The notes under the pieces: generated by a model
Databases searched by the model: none
What the model saw: the letters and a program-made list of their open reading frames with translations, nothing else
What the model was told of the DNA's origin: nothing
Made by a program: the position numbers and the translations under genes
Shown here: positions 30,490 to 39,611 of the stretch, piece by piece
How positions within the stretch are numbered: the stretch's first letter is position 1
Layout: every line of letters begins with the position of its first letter
Source: Phreatobacter cathodiphilus
GTDB lineage: Bacteria; Pseudomonadota; Alphaproteobacteria; Rhizobiales; Phreatobacteraceae
Assembly (NCBI RefSeq): GCF_003008515.1
Contig: NZ_CP027668.1
Span: 3,079,001 to 3,143,000 of the forward strand
Direction: 5' to 3'
DNA length: 64,000 bases

Positions 30490-30506
30490 TTCGGGCAGAG
30501 GTTCCG

Positions 30507-31202
30507 ATGCTTGAAGTGAAGAACGTCGACCTCCACTACGGCGCGGCCCAGGCGCTGCGCGACGTCTCGGTCGTGGTCGAGCCGGGCAAGGTCACCTGCG
30601 TCCTCGGCCGCAACGGCGTCGGCAAGACCTCGCTGATGCGCGCCATCATCGGCCACCAGCCGATCTCCGGCGGCGAGATCCTGTGGGAGGGGCGCGACAT
30701 CACCCGCATGCCGCCCTTCGAGCGGGCGCGGCGCGGCATCGCCTATGTGCCGCAGGGGCGCGAGATCTTTCCCCTCCTCACCGTCAAGGAGAACCTGGAG
30801 ACCGGCTTTGCGCCGCTGAAGCGCGCCGACCGCACCATTCCCGACGACATCTTCTCGCTCTTCCCCGTGCTCAAGGACATGCTCGGCCGTCGCGGCGGCG
30901 ACCTCTCCGGCGGCCAGCAGCAGCAGCTCGCCATCGGCCGGGCTCTCGTCACCCGCCCGCGCCTGATCGTGCTCGACGAGCCGACCGAGGGCATCCAGCC
31001 CTCGATCATCAAGGACATCGGCCGCGCCATCGACTATCTGCGCAGCAAGGGCGACATCGGCATCTTGCTGGTCGAGCAATATCTCGACTTCGCCGAGGCG
31101 CTCGGCGACCGCTTCTACGTGATGGAGCGCGGCCGCGTGGTCGTGGAGGGCCTCAAGGGCGAGGTGGACCGCGACGCCCTGCACCGCAGCATGGCCATCT
31201 GA
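30507..31202 (+). CDS. urtE: Urea ABC transporter ATPase UrtE
   Basis: A 231-residue ABC ATPase of the LivF class. Walker A is GRNGVGKT (34-41), the signature is [15 protein letters not shown], and Walker B is [33 protein letters not shown] is typical of UrtE. It is the last subunit of the urea importer. The ATG at 30507 follows the intergenic repeat, so its expression may be partly uncoupled from urtABCD. A gamma-glutamyltransferase-family gene follows 90 bases later. Confidence 0.95.
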   Translation: MLEVKNVDLHYGAAQALRDVSVVVEPGKVTCVLGRNGVGKTSLMRAIIGHQPISGGEILWEGRDITRMPPFERARRGIAYVPQGREIFPLLTVKENLETGFAPLKRADRTIPDDIFSLFPVLKDMLGRRGGDLSGGQQQQLAIGRALVTRPRLIVLDEPTEGIQPSIIKDIGRAIDYLRSKGDIGILLVEQYLDFAEALGDRFYVMERGRVVVEGLKGEVDRDALHRSMAI

Positions 31203-31292
31203 CGCCTCGTCGCACCTGCCGAGCGATCCGTCCCTTTGCCGATTCAATGTCCCGGCCGCATCGTCTATCGTGCCGCGATGGAGAGTGCATAG

Positions 31293-32894
31293 ATGGCTCA
31301 GGGTCCCTTCGCGCGCGGCGTCGTCGCCGCGCCTCACGCCGCCGCCGCCGAGGCCGGCCGCCAGATCCTCGCGGAGGGTGGCAATGCCATCGAGGCGATG
31401 ATCGCCGCGGCGGCCACCATCGCCGCCGTCTATCCGCACATGACCCATGTCGGCGGCGACGGCTTCTGGCTCATCCATCAGCCCAGCCGGCGCGTGCACG
31501 GCATCGAGGCCTGCGGCTTCGCCGGCGAGCGGGCGACGCTGAAATCCTACCTCGACAAGGGCCATTACGAGATCCCGTCGCGCGGGCCGCTGGCAGCCCT
31601 CACCGTGCCCGGCGCCGTCGGTGGCTGGCGCCTCGCCAATGCCATGGCCAAGGCCTCGGGCGGCACGCTGCCGCGCTCGGTCATGCTGGAGCCCGCCATC
31701 CGCGCCGCGCGCGAGGGCTACAGGGTCAGCCGCTCGCAGGCCAGCCTCACCGTGGACAAGCTTTACGAGCTGAAGGACTGCCCCGGCTTCGCAGAAACCT
31801 TCCTCGTCGAAGGCAAGCCGCCCGCCGAGGGTGCTGTGATGCGGCAGCCGGCGCTCGCCGATTCACTGGAACACCTCGCCCGCTCCGGTTTCCAGGACGC
31901 CTATCGCGGCGACATTGCCCGCGAGCTCGCCCGCGACCTCGAGGAGATCGGCTCGCCCGTCACCCGCGCCGACCTGCAGGCTTATTACGCCGTGGAGCGC
32001 GCGCCGCTGTCCCTCGCCCATACCCTCGGCACGCTCCACAACATGCCGCCGCCGACGCAGGGTCTCGCCTCGCTGATGATCCTCGGCATCCTCGACCAGC
32101 TGGAAGCCCTGCACGGCCCGGTGCGGCCGGACACGGTGGCCTTTGTCCATCGCATCGTCGAGGCGACGAAGCGCGCCTTCCTGGTGCGCGACCGCTTCGT
32201 TACCGATTACGACCGGCTCGACGGCAATCCCCTCGACCACCTGCGCACCGAGGCGCTCAGGGCGGAGGCCGGCGCCATCGCCCTCGACCGCGCCCTGCCC
32301 TGGCCGCACCGGGCGGCGCCCGGCGACACGATCTGGATGGGCGCCGCCGATTCGGAGGGGCGCGTCGTCTCCTACATCCAGTCGATCTACTGGGAGTTCG
32401 GCTCCGGCTGCGTGTCGAAATCCACCGGCTTCCTCATGCAGAACCGCGGCTCGAGCTTCGTCCTCGACCCCAAGGCCCTGAACCCGCTGGAGCCGGGACG
32501 CCGGCCCTTCCACACGCTGAACCCGGCCATGGCGCAACTCGCCGACGGACGTGTCTTCGCCTATGGCACGATGGGAGGCGAGGGCCAGCCGCAGACCCAG
32601 GCCCAGATCTTCGAGCGCCACGTCCGCCATGGCATGCCGCTGGAGGAAGCGCTCGACGCGCCGCGCTGGCTGCTCGGCCGGACCTGGGGCTCCTCCGTCA
32701 CCAGCCTGCGCTTCGAGAACCGCTTCGACGAGGACCTGGTGCGCGGGCTCGGCTCCATGGGGCATCAGACCGCCCTTCTCGACGAGGGCTGGTCCGACAC
32801 GATGGGCCATGCCGGCGGCGTGACGCTGCACACCGACATGTCGCTCTCCGGGGCCCACGACCCGCGCGCCGACGGCGGCGCGGCCGGCCTCTAG
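31293..32894 (+). CDS. Gamma-glutamyltransferase-family hydrolase, possible oxamate amidohydrolase
   Basis: A 533-residue N-terminal-nucleophile protein of the gamma-glutamyltransferase superfamily. It has the N-terminal VVAAPHAAAAEAGRQILAEG segment, the proposed self-cleavage threonine T346 in APGDTIWMGAADSEG (not the usual TTH) and the YGTMGGEGQPQTQAQIF motif. No signal peptide is present, so it is cytoplasmic, unlike true periplasmic GGT. GDTIW-type members include HpxW, oxamate amidohydrolase of purine catabolism. Its position next to urea transport and glnD supports a nitrogen-releasing amidohydrolase role. The specific substrate is inference. Confidence 0.75.
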   Translation: MAQGPFARGVVAAPHAAAAEAGRQILAEGGNAIEAMIAAAATIAAVYPHMTHVGGDGFWLIHQPSRRVHGIEACGFAGERATLKSYLDKGHYEIPSRGPLAALTVPGAVGGWRLANAMAKASGGTLPRSVMLEPAIRAAREGYRVSRSQASLTVDKLYELKDCPGFAETFLVEGKPPAEGAVMRQPALADSLEHLARSGFQDAYRGDIARELARDLEEIGSPVTRADLQAYYAVERAPLSLAHTLGTLHNMPPPTQGLASLMILGILDQLEALHGPVRPDTVAFVHRIVEATKRAFLVRDRFVTDYDRLDGNPLDHLRTEALRAEAGAIALDRALPWPHRAAPGDTIWMGAADSEGRVVSYIQSIYWEFGSGCVSKSTGFLMQNRGSSFVLDPKALNPLEPGRRPFHTLNPAMAQLADGRVFAYGTMGGEGQPQTQAQIFERHVRHGMPLEEALDAPRWLLGRTWGSSVTSLRFENRFDEDLVRGLGSMGHQTALLDEGWSDTMGHAGGVTLHTDMSLSGAHDPRADGGAAGL

Positions 32895-32980
32895 GCACCC
32901 CCGCCTTGCCGCCGCGCGCCTCGCATCCCCCCGCCATTGCGCGTATGGTCCGCGCGATCGAGCGTCACTGAAGACACGCC

Positions 32981-35794
32981 ATGGATTCCTCGCTTCCCCA
33001 AACCCGCGCCGCGCGGCAGGCCCTCAACCGCGGCCCCCTGGTCGAGCCCGCCGTGCTCGCCGCCGACCTCGCGGCGATCGCGGTCGCCGCCGGCAAGACC
33101 GGCGAGGCGCGGGCCGAGGTCGTCCAGGTGCTGAAGCGCCGCCTCGCCGAGGCCCGGCGGATCGCCGAGGAGCGCCTGATCGCCACCTCCGACGGGCGCG
33201 GCTGCGCCGAGGCGTTGTCGCATTTCCAGGACGAGGTGATCCGCGCCCTCTCCGGCTGGATCATGGACCAGCTCTACCCCTCGGAAAATCCCTCCTCCGG
33301 CGAGCGCATGGCCATCGTCGCCACCGGCGGCTACGGCCGGGGCATGCTGGCGCCGGGTTCGGACATCGATCTCCTGTTCCTGCTGCCCTACAAGCAGACC
33401 GCCTGGGGCGAGAGCGTCGCCGAGGCCATGCTGTACTGCCTCTGGGACATGGGCCTGAAGGTCGGCCATGCCACCCGGTCCGTCGACGAGTGCATCCGCC
33501 AGGCGCGCACCGACTTCACCATCCGCACCGCGCTGCTCGAGGCGCGCTACATCCTCGGCGACGCCCAGCTCTTCGGCGAACTGGAGAAGCGCTTCGATGC
33601 CGAGGTCGTCCGTGACACGGTCCCCGAATTCGTCGCCGCCAAGCTCGCCGAGCGCGACGAGCGCCACCGCAAGACCGGCCAATCCCGCTATCTCGTCGAG
33701 CCCAACGTCAAGGACGGCAAGGGCGGCCTGCGCGACCTCCACACCCTGTTCTGGATCGCCCGCTACGCCTACCGGGTGAAGACCGACGAGGAACTCGCCA
33801 AGAAGGGGGTCTTCACCCGCCGCGAGGCGCAGATGTTCCGCCGCTGCGAGACCTTCCTGTGGACGGTGCGCTGCCACCTGCACTTCCTCACCGGCCGCTC
33901 CGAGGAGCGTCTGTCCTTCGACCTGCAGCGGGAGCTGGCGCCGCGGCTCGGCTATCGCGGCCATAACGGCCTGGTCGATGTCGAGCGCTTCATGAAGCAC
34001 TATTTTCTCATCGCCAAGGACGTCGGTGACCTCACCGCCATCCTCTGCGCCGAGCTCGAGGAGCGGCACGAGAAGCCGGCCCCGGTCCTCGACCGGTTCA
34101 TCGCCCGGCTCAGGCCGAAATCACGCCGCGGCTTCAAGGAGAGCCCGGACTTCCAGATCGACCACGACCGCATCACGGTGGCCGACGACCAGGCCTTCGC
34201 CCGCGATCCCGTCAACCTCATCCGCATGTTCTGGCTGGCGGACCGCTACAATCTCGCTTTCCACCCGGACGCCATCCGCCTGCTGACGCGCTCGCTGAAG
34301 CTCGTCGACGACAAGCTGCGCAACGACCCCGCCGCCAACCAGCTCTTCCTGTCGATCCTGACCTCGGCCAACACGCCGGAGATCGTCCTGCGCCGCATGA
34401 ACGAGGCGGGGCTGCTCGGCCGCTTCGTGCCGGATTTCGGCCGCGTCGTCGCGATGATGCAGTTCAACATGTACCACCACTACACGGTGGACGAGCACCT
34501 GCTGCGCTGCATCGGCATCCTCCAGCAGATCGAGCGCGGCGGCGACCCGGGCCTCGGCCTCGCCGCCGACCTCGTCAAGACGATCCAGCCGCGCAACCGC
34601 GACCTGCTCTACGTCGCGCTCTTCCTCCACGACATCGCCAAGGGCCGGCCGGAGGACCATTCCACCGCCGGCGCCAAGATCGCGCGCAAGCTCTGCCCGC
34701 GCTTCGGCCTCAACGCGCTGGAGACCGAGACCGTGGCCTGGCTGGTCGAGCAGCATCTGGTCATGTCGACCATCGCCCAGTCTCGCGACCTCGCCGAACG
34801 CAAGACGATCGAGACCTTCGCCAACGTGGTGCAGTCGCTGGAGCGGATGAAGCTCATGCTCATCCTCACCACCGCCGACATCATGGCGGTGGGCCCCGGC
34901 GTGTGGAACGGCTGGAAGAGCCAGCTCCTGCGGACGCTCTATTACGAGACGGAGCCGGTGGTCACCGGCGGCTTCTCCGAGGTCAACCGCTCGCGCCGCG
35001 TCGAGATCGCCCAGGAGGAGTTCCGCCGCGCCGTGCCGGAGCGCCTGCCGGCGCTGTCGGGCGATGCGCTGGAAACCTATATCGGCCGCCACTACGCCGC
35101 CTACTGGCTGAAGGTCGACCTCGCCACCAAGATCGAGCACGCCCGCTTCCTCAAGCAGGCGGAGGATGAGGGACGCTCCCTCGCCACTCGCATCGAGCTC
35201 GTGCCCGGCCAGGGCGTCATCCACCTGACCGTGCTCGCGCCGGACCATCCGCGCCTTCTGTCCATCATCGCCGGGGCCTGCGCGGCGACGGGCGCCAACA
35301 TCGTCGGCGCGCAGATCTACACCACCACCGACGGCCTGGCGCTGGACACCATCTCCATCACCCGCGCCTTCGACCGTGACGAGGACGAGGAGCGCCGCGC
35401 CGGCCGCATCGCCGACGCCATCGAGAAGGCGCTGCGCGGCGAGATGAAGGTCGGCGAGGCCGTGGCCGCGGTCGCCAAGAAATCGCCGGCGCGCCACCGC
35501 TCGCGCACCTTCCGCATCGCGCCGGACGTCGCCATCAACAACACCTGGTCGACGCGCTACACGGTGATCGAGGTCTCCGGCCTCGACCGCCCGGGCCTGC
35601 TGCACGACCTGACCTCGGCGCTCTCCCGACACAGCCTCAACATCGCCTCCGCCTATGTCGCGACCTTCGGCGAGCGGGCCGTGGACGTGTTCTACGTCAC
35701 CGACCTGATGGGCGCGAAGATCCAGTCGGCCCAGCGTCAGACGGCCATCCGCAAGGTGCTCACCGGCGTCCTGGAGGAGGAGGCCGGGCGCTGA
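32981..35794 (+). CDS. glnD: Bifunctional PII uridylyltransferase/uridylyl-removing enzyme GlnD
   Basis: A 937-residue nitrogen sensor that uridylylates PII proteins when glutamine is low and deuridylylates them when it is high. The nucleotidyltransferase motif is GGYGRGMLAPGSDIDLLFL (116-134). The HD hydrolase motif is FLHDIAKGRPEDHS near residue 550. Two ACT glutamine-sensing domains occupy roughly 730-810 and 855-930 (LTVLAPDHPRLLSIIAGACA and EVSGLDRPGLLHDLTSALS). Length and order are normal. It lies 86 bases after the GGT-family gene, extending the nitrogen block that starts with the sigma-54 promoter. Confidence 0.97.
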   Translation: MDSSLPQTRAARQALNRGPLVEPAVLAADLAAIAVAAGKTGEARAEVVQVLKRRLAEARRIAEERLIATSDGRGCAEALSHFQDEVIRALSGWIMDQLYPSENPSSGERMAIVATGGYGRGMLAPGSDIDLLFLLPYKQTAWGESVAEAMLYCLWDMGLKVGHATRSVDECIRQARTDFTIRTALLEARYILGDAQLFGELEKRFDAEVVRDTVPEFVAAKLAERDERHRKTGQSRYLVEPNVKDGKGGLRDLHTLFWIARYAYRVKTDEELAKKGVFTRREAQMFRRCETFLWTVRCHLHFLTGRSEERLSFDLQRELAPRLGYRGHNGLVDVERFMKHYFLIAKDVGDLTAILCAELEERHEKPAPVLDRFIARLRPKSRRGFKESPDFQIDHDRITVADDQAFARDPVNLIRMFWLADRYNLAFHPDAIRLLTRSLKLVDDKLRNDPAANQLFLSILTSANTPEIVLRRMNEAGLLGRFVPDFGRVVAMMQFNMYHHYTVDEHLLRCIGILQQIERGGDPGLGLAADLVKTIQPRNRDLLYVALFLHDIAKGRPEDHSTAGAKIARKLCPRFGLNALETETVAWLVEQHLVMSTIAQSRDLAERKTIETFANVVQSLERMKLMLILTTADIMAVGPGVWNGWKSQLLRTLYYETEPVVTGGFSEVNRSRRVEIAQEEFRRAVPERLPALSGDALETYIGRHYAAYWLKVDLATKIEHARFLKQAEDEGRSLATRIELVPGQGVIHLTVLAPDHPRLLSIIAGACAATGANIVGAQIYTTTDGLALDTISITRAFDRDEDEERRAGRIADAIEKALRGEMKVGEAVAAVAKKSPARHRSRTFRIAPDVAINNTWSTRYTVIEVSGLDRPGLLHDLTSALSRHSLNIASAYVATFGERAVDVFYVTDLMGAKIQSAQRQTAIRKVLTGVLEEEAGR

Positions 35795-35832
35795 CCCACT
35801 TTCCGGCGTCGAGGCACACTCTGCGCATCGAC

Positions 35833-35946
35833 AATGCGTCCTTCGAGGCTCGTATTCGGACGATGCTTACCCGGCACGCTGATGCAGGCCACCACGATCC
35901 TCATCCTGAGGTGCGAGGGCAAAGCCCGAGCCTCGAAGGACGCATT
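35833..35946. repeat. Palindromic intergenic repeat between glnD and the PBP1A gene
   Basis: A perfect 20-bp inverted repeat, AATGCGTCCTTCGAGGCTCG at 35833-35852 and its complement at 35927-35946, flanks 74 bases that contain CCTCATCCTGAGGTGCGAG. Sequences with TCCTTCGAGGC ends and a TCCTGAGG core are abundant intergenic repeats in Rhizobiales chromosomes. It occupies most of the roughly 310-base gap, which holds no gene. The transcript could fold into one long hairpin and serve as a bidirectional stop. Confidence 0.75.
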
Positions 35947-36105
35947 GGCGTTGGGCAGGGCACCCGTGGATACCCAGCCCGACGCTCCCGTTAACCCTGC
36001 CGAACGATGAAGGCGCTCCGCAAAATCGCCTTAACCCCCCCTTCATGGCGCCGGCTTTACCCCTGAGGAGAGGCATCAGGAGATGTGAGGACGGATCGGG
36101 CGGGC

Positions 36106-38313
36106 ATGGCGCGCAGAGGCGGCAAGGGCGAGCGGATCGAACCGAGCTTCGGCACGGGACGCGGCGGTGCGGACCTGCGCGCCACGCGCGAGGACCGTCC
36201 TTGGGTGCGCGTCGCCGAACCGCCGAAGCCGCCCAAACCCGCGAAGGTCCGCCGTCACGAGGCCGCCGAGGACGAGGACCCGCCGGCCCGCGGCCGCCGC
36301 CAGCCCGCAGGCCGGCGTGACCGGGACGACAGGCCGCGCCGCCGCAAGCGGAGGGGTTTCCTTGGCACGCTGGTGATCTGGGGCGCGACCCTGTCCATCT
36401 GGGGCCTGATCGTCGTCGCCGGCGTCGTCGCCTGGTACGCCGCCCATCTGCCGCCGACCCACACGCTGGAAGTGCCGCCGCGGCCGCCGAACATCGCCAT
36501 CCTCGCCGCCGACGGCACCGAACTTGCCAACCGCGGCGACACCGGCGGTGCCGCGATCCAGTTGAAGAGCCTGCCGAAACACGTCTCCCAGGCCCTGATC
36601 GCCATCGAGGACCGGCGATTCTACTCCCATTTCGGTCTCGACGTGGTCGGTCTCGCCCGCGCCGTCGTCACCAACCTCACCAACAGGGGCGTCCAGCAGG
36701 GCGGTTCAACGCTGAGCCAGCAGCTCGCCAAGAACCTGTTCCTCACCCCCGACAGAAACCTCGGCCGCAAGGTGCAGGAGGCCCTGCTCGCCCTCTGGCT
36801 GGAGCACAACTACTCCAAGGACCAGATCCTCGAACTCTACCTGAACCGGGTCTATTTCGGCGCCGGCGCCTATGGCATCGAGGCCGCCGCGCGGCGCTAC
36901 TACGACAAGCCCGCCACCGCCCTGACGCTTCAGGAGGCCGCCGTCATCGCGGGTCTGGTCAAGGCGCCGTCCCGCCTCGCCCCGACCCGCAACCCGGAGG
37001 CCGCGCAGGCGCGCGCCCAGCTCGTGCTCGCCGCCATGGCCGAGCAGGGTTACATCACCGAGGCCCAGGCGCGCACCGCCCGCTCCAACCCGGCCCAGGC
37101 CAGCCGCGCCATCCCCGGCGGCTCGATCAACTATGTCGCCGACTGGATCATGGACCTCATCGACGACTACGTCGGCAAGGTCGAGACCGACCTGATGGTG
37201 GAGACCACCATCGTCGGACCGGTGCAGCAGGCGGCCGAGGCGGCTCTCGTCGAGGCCCTCACCCGCGGCGGCCAGCGCTACAACGTCGGCCAGGGCGCCG
37301 TGGTCGTGCTCGACCGTGACGGCGCCGTGCGCGCCCTCGTCGGCGGCCGCGACTATGCCCAGAGCCAGTTCAACCGCGCCGTCGCCGCCCGCCGACAGCC
37401 CGGCTCCGCCTTCAAGCCCTTCGTCTATCTCGCTGCGCTCGAGCGCGGCCTGACCCCCGACACCATGCGCAACGACGCGCCCGTCGCCGTCTCCGGCTGG
37501 CGGCCGGAGAACTACACCCGCGACTATCGCGGCGAGGTCAGCCTGACGACGGCGCTCGCCTCCTCGCTCAACACCGTCGCCGTCCGCCTCGGCCAGGAGG
37601 TCGGTCCGCGGGCCGTGGTGCGCACGGCCCAGAAGCTCGGCATCGGCTCGGCTCTCGCCGCCAATCCCTCCATCGCCCTCGGTACGTCGGAAGTGAACGT
37701 GCTGGAGCTCGTCGGCGCCTATGCCCCCTTCGCCAACGGCGGCACCGGCGTCATTCCCCACGTCATCACCCGCATCCGCACCACCAACGGGCGCGTCCTG
37801 TTCCAGCGCCAGCCGATGAACAACGGCCAGGTGGTGGAGCCGCGCCACGTCGCCATGATGAACGCGATGATGAACCAGACCACGGTCTCCGGCACGGCCC
37901 GCACCGTCCGCCTGCCGGGCTGGATCGTCGCGGGTAAGACCGGCACCAGCCAGGAGTTCCGCGACGCCTGGTTCGTCGGTTACACGGGACGCTTCGTCGC
38001 AGGCGTCTGGCTGGGCAACGACGACGGCACGCCGACCCGCCGCCTGACCGGCGGCGCCCTGCCTGTGGACGTCTGGAACAAGGTCATGGGCGAGGCCCAT
38101 CGCGGCCAGCCGATCGTCGACCTGCCCGGCAACTGGCGGTCCTACGACGCCCCCGGCCGCATTCTGCCCGGCGAATCCATCGACCAGCCCATGACCATGT
38201 CCAGGATCGAGCCCGGAGGTCAGCGCCGTCCGCGGCCGGCGGAGCCCGAGGACCGCAGCGCCGTTGTGCGCCCGCAACAGGGCAGCGGCTTCCTCGACCG
38301 CCTGTTCCGCTAG
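36106..38313 (+). CDS. mrcA: Penicillin-binding protein 1A (bifunctional transglycosylase/transpeptidase)
   Basis: A 735-residue class A PBP that polymerises and cross-links peptidoglycan. Residues 1-83 are a basic, proline-rich cytoplasmic tail. One membrane anchor covers 85-112. The GT51 transglycosylase has E168 in IAIEDRRFYSHFGLD and the GGSTLSQQLAKNLF motif. The transpeptidase has SxxK at S434-K437 (GSAFKPF), SxN in SSLNTVAV, and KTGTS at 611. The start is taken at ATG 36106; GTG 36085 is in frame with a purine-rich sequence too close to it. There is no outer-membrane or OB-domain insertion of note. Confidence 0.94.
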   Translation: MARRGGKGERIEPSFGTGRGGADLRATREDRPWVRVAEPPKPPKPAKVRRHEAAEDEDPPARGRRQPAGRRDRDDRPRRRKRRGFLGTLVIWGATLSIWGLIVVAGVVAWYAAHLPPTHTLEVPPRPPNIAILAADGTELANRGDTGGAAIQLKSLPKHVSQALIAIEDRRFYSHFGLDVVGLARAVVTNLTNRGVQQGGSTLSQQLAKNLFLTPDRNLGRKVQEALLALWLEHNYSKDQILELYLNRVYFGAGAYGIEAAARRYYDKPATALTLQEAAVIAGLVKAPSRLAPTRNPEAAQARAQLVLAAMAEQGYITEAQARTARSNPAQASRAIPGGSINYVADWIMDLIDDYVGKVETDLMVETTIVGPVQQAAEAALVEALTRGGQRYNVGQGAVVVLDRDGAVRALVGGRDYAQSQFNRAVAARRQPGSAFKPFVYLAALERGLTPDTMRNDAPVAVSGWRPENYTRDYRGEVSLTTALASSLNTVAVRLGQEVGPRAVVRTAQKLGIGSALAANPSIALGTSEVNVLELVGAYAPFANGGTGVIPHVITRIRTTNGRVLFQRQPMNNGQVVEPRHVAMMNAMMNQTTVSGTARTVRLPGWIVAGKTGTSQEFRDAWFVGYTGRFVAGVWLGNDDGTPTRRLTGGALPVDVWNKVMGEAHRGQPIVDLPGNWRSYDAPGRILPGESIDQPMTMSRIEPGGQRRPRPAEPEDRSAVVRPQQGSGFLDRLFR

Positions 38314-38396
38314 CCGCCTCGCCCTTGCGCAGGGCGGCGGGAACCCCACATGCAGGCCGACCGTTTTCACGGGACCTGCAGGGGAGGAACGGCGCG

Positions 38397-38768
38397 ATGA
38401 CACGGATCGTCTGGTGGGGAGCCTTCGTCGGCGCCGCCTTCTGGTCGGTCTTCTCCCTCGTCGCCTATGCCGTGGTCGACACGGTGGGCGCCGGGGCGTC
38501 GAGCTACGGCACCGTGCCCGGCTTTCCGCCCGAGCCCTTTACCTTTGCCTGGATCGCCGCGCGCGTGCACGGCCTCGGCGTCTCCGCCGTCGGGCTCACC
38601 TGGCTGATCGGCCTGGCCCTGATCCTCGGGTCGGCCGCTTTGTTCCAGCGCTTCTTCGGCCGCCGCCGGCCGTCCCTGACGCAGGCGCCGCGGTCCTGGG
38701 GATCGTCCATCCCCGCCCCGCCGCCCGGCGCGTCCCACCCCGCGCGCGAACGCGCTGGCGGGCGCTGA
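38397..38768 (+). CDS. Small membrane protein of unknown function
   Basis: A 123-residue protein with two hydrophobic segments (about residues 5-27 and 62-86), joined by a periplasmic loop, and a proline-rich, probably disordered C-terminus. AGGGGAGGAA lies shortly before ATG 38397 and decides the start. No family is recognised. The gene follows the PBP1A gene by 83 bases in the same direction and is convergent with the GntR regulator 5 bases away. Confidence 0.7.
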   Translation: MTRIVWWGAFVGAAFWSVFSLVAYAVVDTVGAGASSYGTVPGFPPEPFTFAWIAARVHGLGVSAVGLTWLIGLALILGSAALFQRFFGRRRPSLTQAPRSWGSSIPAPPPGASHPARERAGGR

Positions 38769-38773
38769 CGCGG

Positions 38774-39466
38774 CTATTCGAACAGCTCGGCATGGGCGAG
38801 ATCCAGCCCCGCCACCGCCCGCAGGATTTCGGACAGGTGATGGCTCATCGCCGCCACCGCCCGCTCGGCATCCCCGTCCTCGACCGCGTTGAGAATGGCG
38901 CGGTGCTGCTCGACGAGCGGACCCATCGACCCCGGTGAATGCAGGGTGAGGGCGCAGACCCGGTCCATATGCGCCTTCTGCATTTCCACCGCGCTCCAGG
39001 CCTCCGCACAATCCGCCCCTTCGGCAAGCGTGATGTGGAACAGGCTGTCGAGGCGCTGGAATGCGAGGTGATCCCCCGCCCGCACCGCCGTCTCCTGCGC
39101 CTCGATCAGCGAAGCCGCGCGATCCCGGTAGTGGGCGTCGAACCGCTCGCAGGCCCGCCGCACGATGGCGACCTCGATTGCCTCGCGGATGAAGCGGGCG
39201 TCCAGCATGCGCCGCACCGACAGCTTCACGACCACCGTGCCGCGCTGCGGCTGCACGTCCACCAGGCCCTGCCGCATCAGCGCGATGAAGGCCTCCCGCA
39301 CCGGCTGACGCGACACCTGGAAGCGTTCGGCGATCTCCGATTCCGACAGCCTCTCGCCCGGCCGGATGGTCAGGTCGATGATGCTGGCGCGCAATTCGCG
39401 CTCGACCCGCGCGGCAGCGCTCTCCTGCATGCGCGGCGGGGATGTTTCGAGGAGTGCGATGGTCAT
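38774..39466 (-). CDS. GntR/FCD-family transcriptional regulator
   Basis: A 230-residue regulator of the FadR subfamily. The winged helix is residues 15-75, with LSESEIAERFQVSRQPVREA as recognition region and GLVDVQPQRGTVVV as wing. The C-terminal all-helical FCD ligand domain has conserved Asp/His residues expected to hold a metal (RFIREAIEVAIVRRACERF, DSLFHITLAEGA, SHHLSEI). It is divergent from the TRAP-uronate operon across a 145-base gap and is probably its uronate-responsive repressor. The start at 39466 is chosen; upstream codons would be read from the intergenic region. Confidence 0.9.
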   Translation of the reverse strand: MTIALLETSPPRMQESAAARVERELRASIIDLTIRPGERLSESEIAERFQVSRQPVREAFIALMRQGLVDVQPQRGTVVVKLSVRRMLDARFIREAIEVAIVRRACERFDAHYRDRAASLIEAQETAVRAGDHLAFQRLDSLFHITLAEGADCAEAWSAVEMQKAHMDRVCALTLHSPGSMGPLVEQHRAILNAVEDGDAERAVAAMSHHLSEILRAVAGLDLAHAELFE

Positions 39467-39498
39467 CGTTACGGTCGCCCCGTTTCCTCTTGAACTTC

Positions 39499-39521
39499 CA
39501 TACAAGTGCATACTAGACTTG
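39499..39521. promoter_or_regulatory. Candidate GntR operator between the regulator and the TRAP operon
   Basis: A low-GC island holds two copies of CATAC 10 bases apart (39499-39503 and 39509-39513) and an imperfect dyad CAAGT-N9-ACTTG at 39503-39521. Spacing of one helical turn and position in the shared intergenic region suit a dimeric regulator. It is a prediction; the FadR-type core TGGTNNNACCA is not clearly present. Confidence 0.4.
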
Positions 39522-39611
39522 GCCGCGACCGGGAAGCCCGCATTTCGCAAGGCTCCGGTCGAAACGTTCCCCGCCAAGAAGGGAACACCGTTTCCACCCG
39601 GGAGGATCTCC

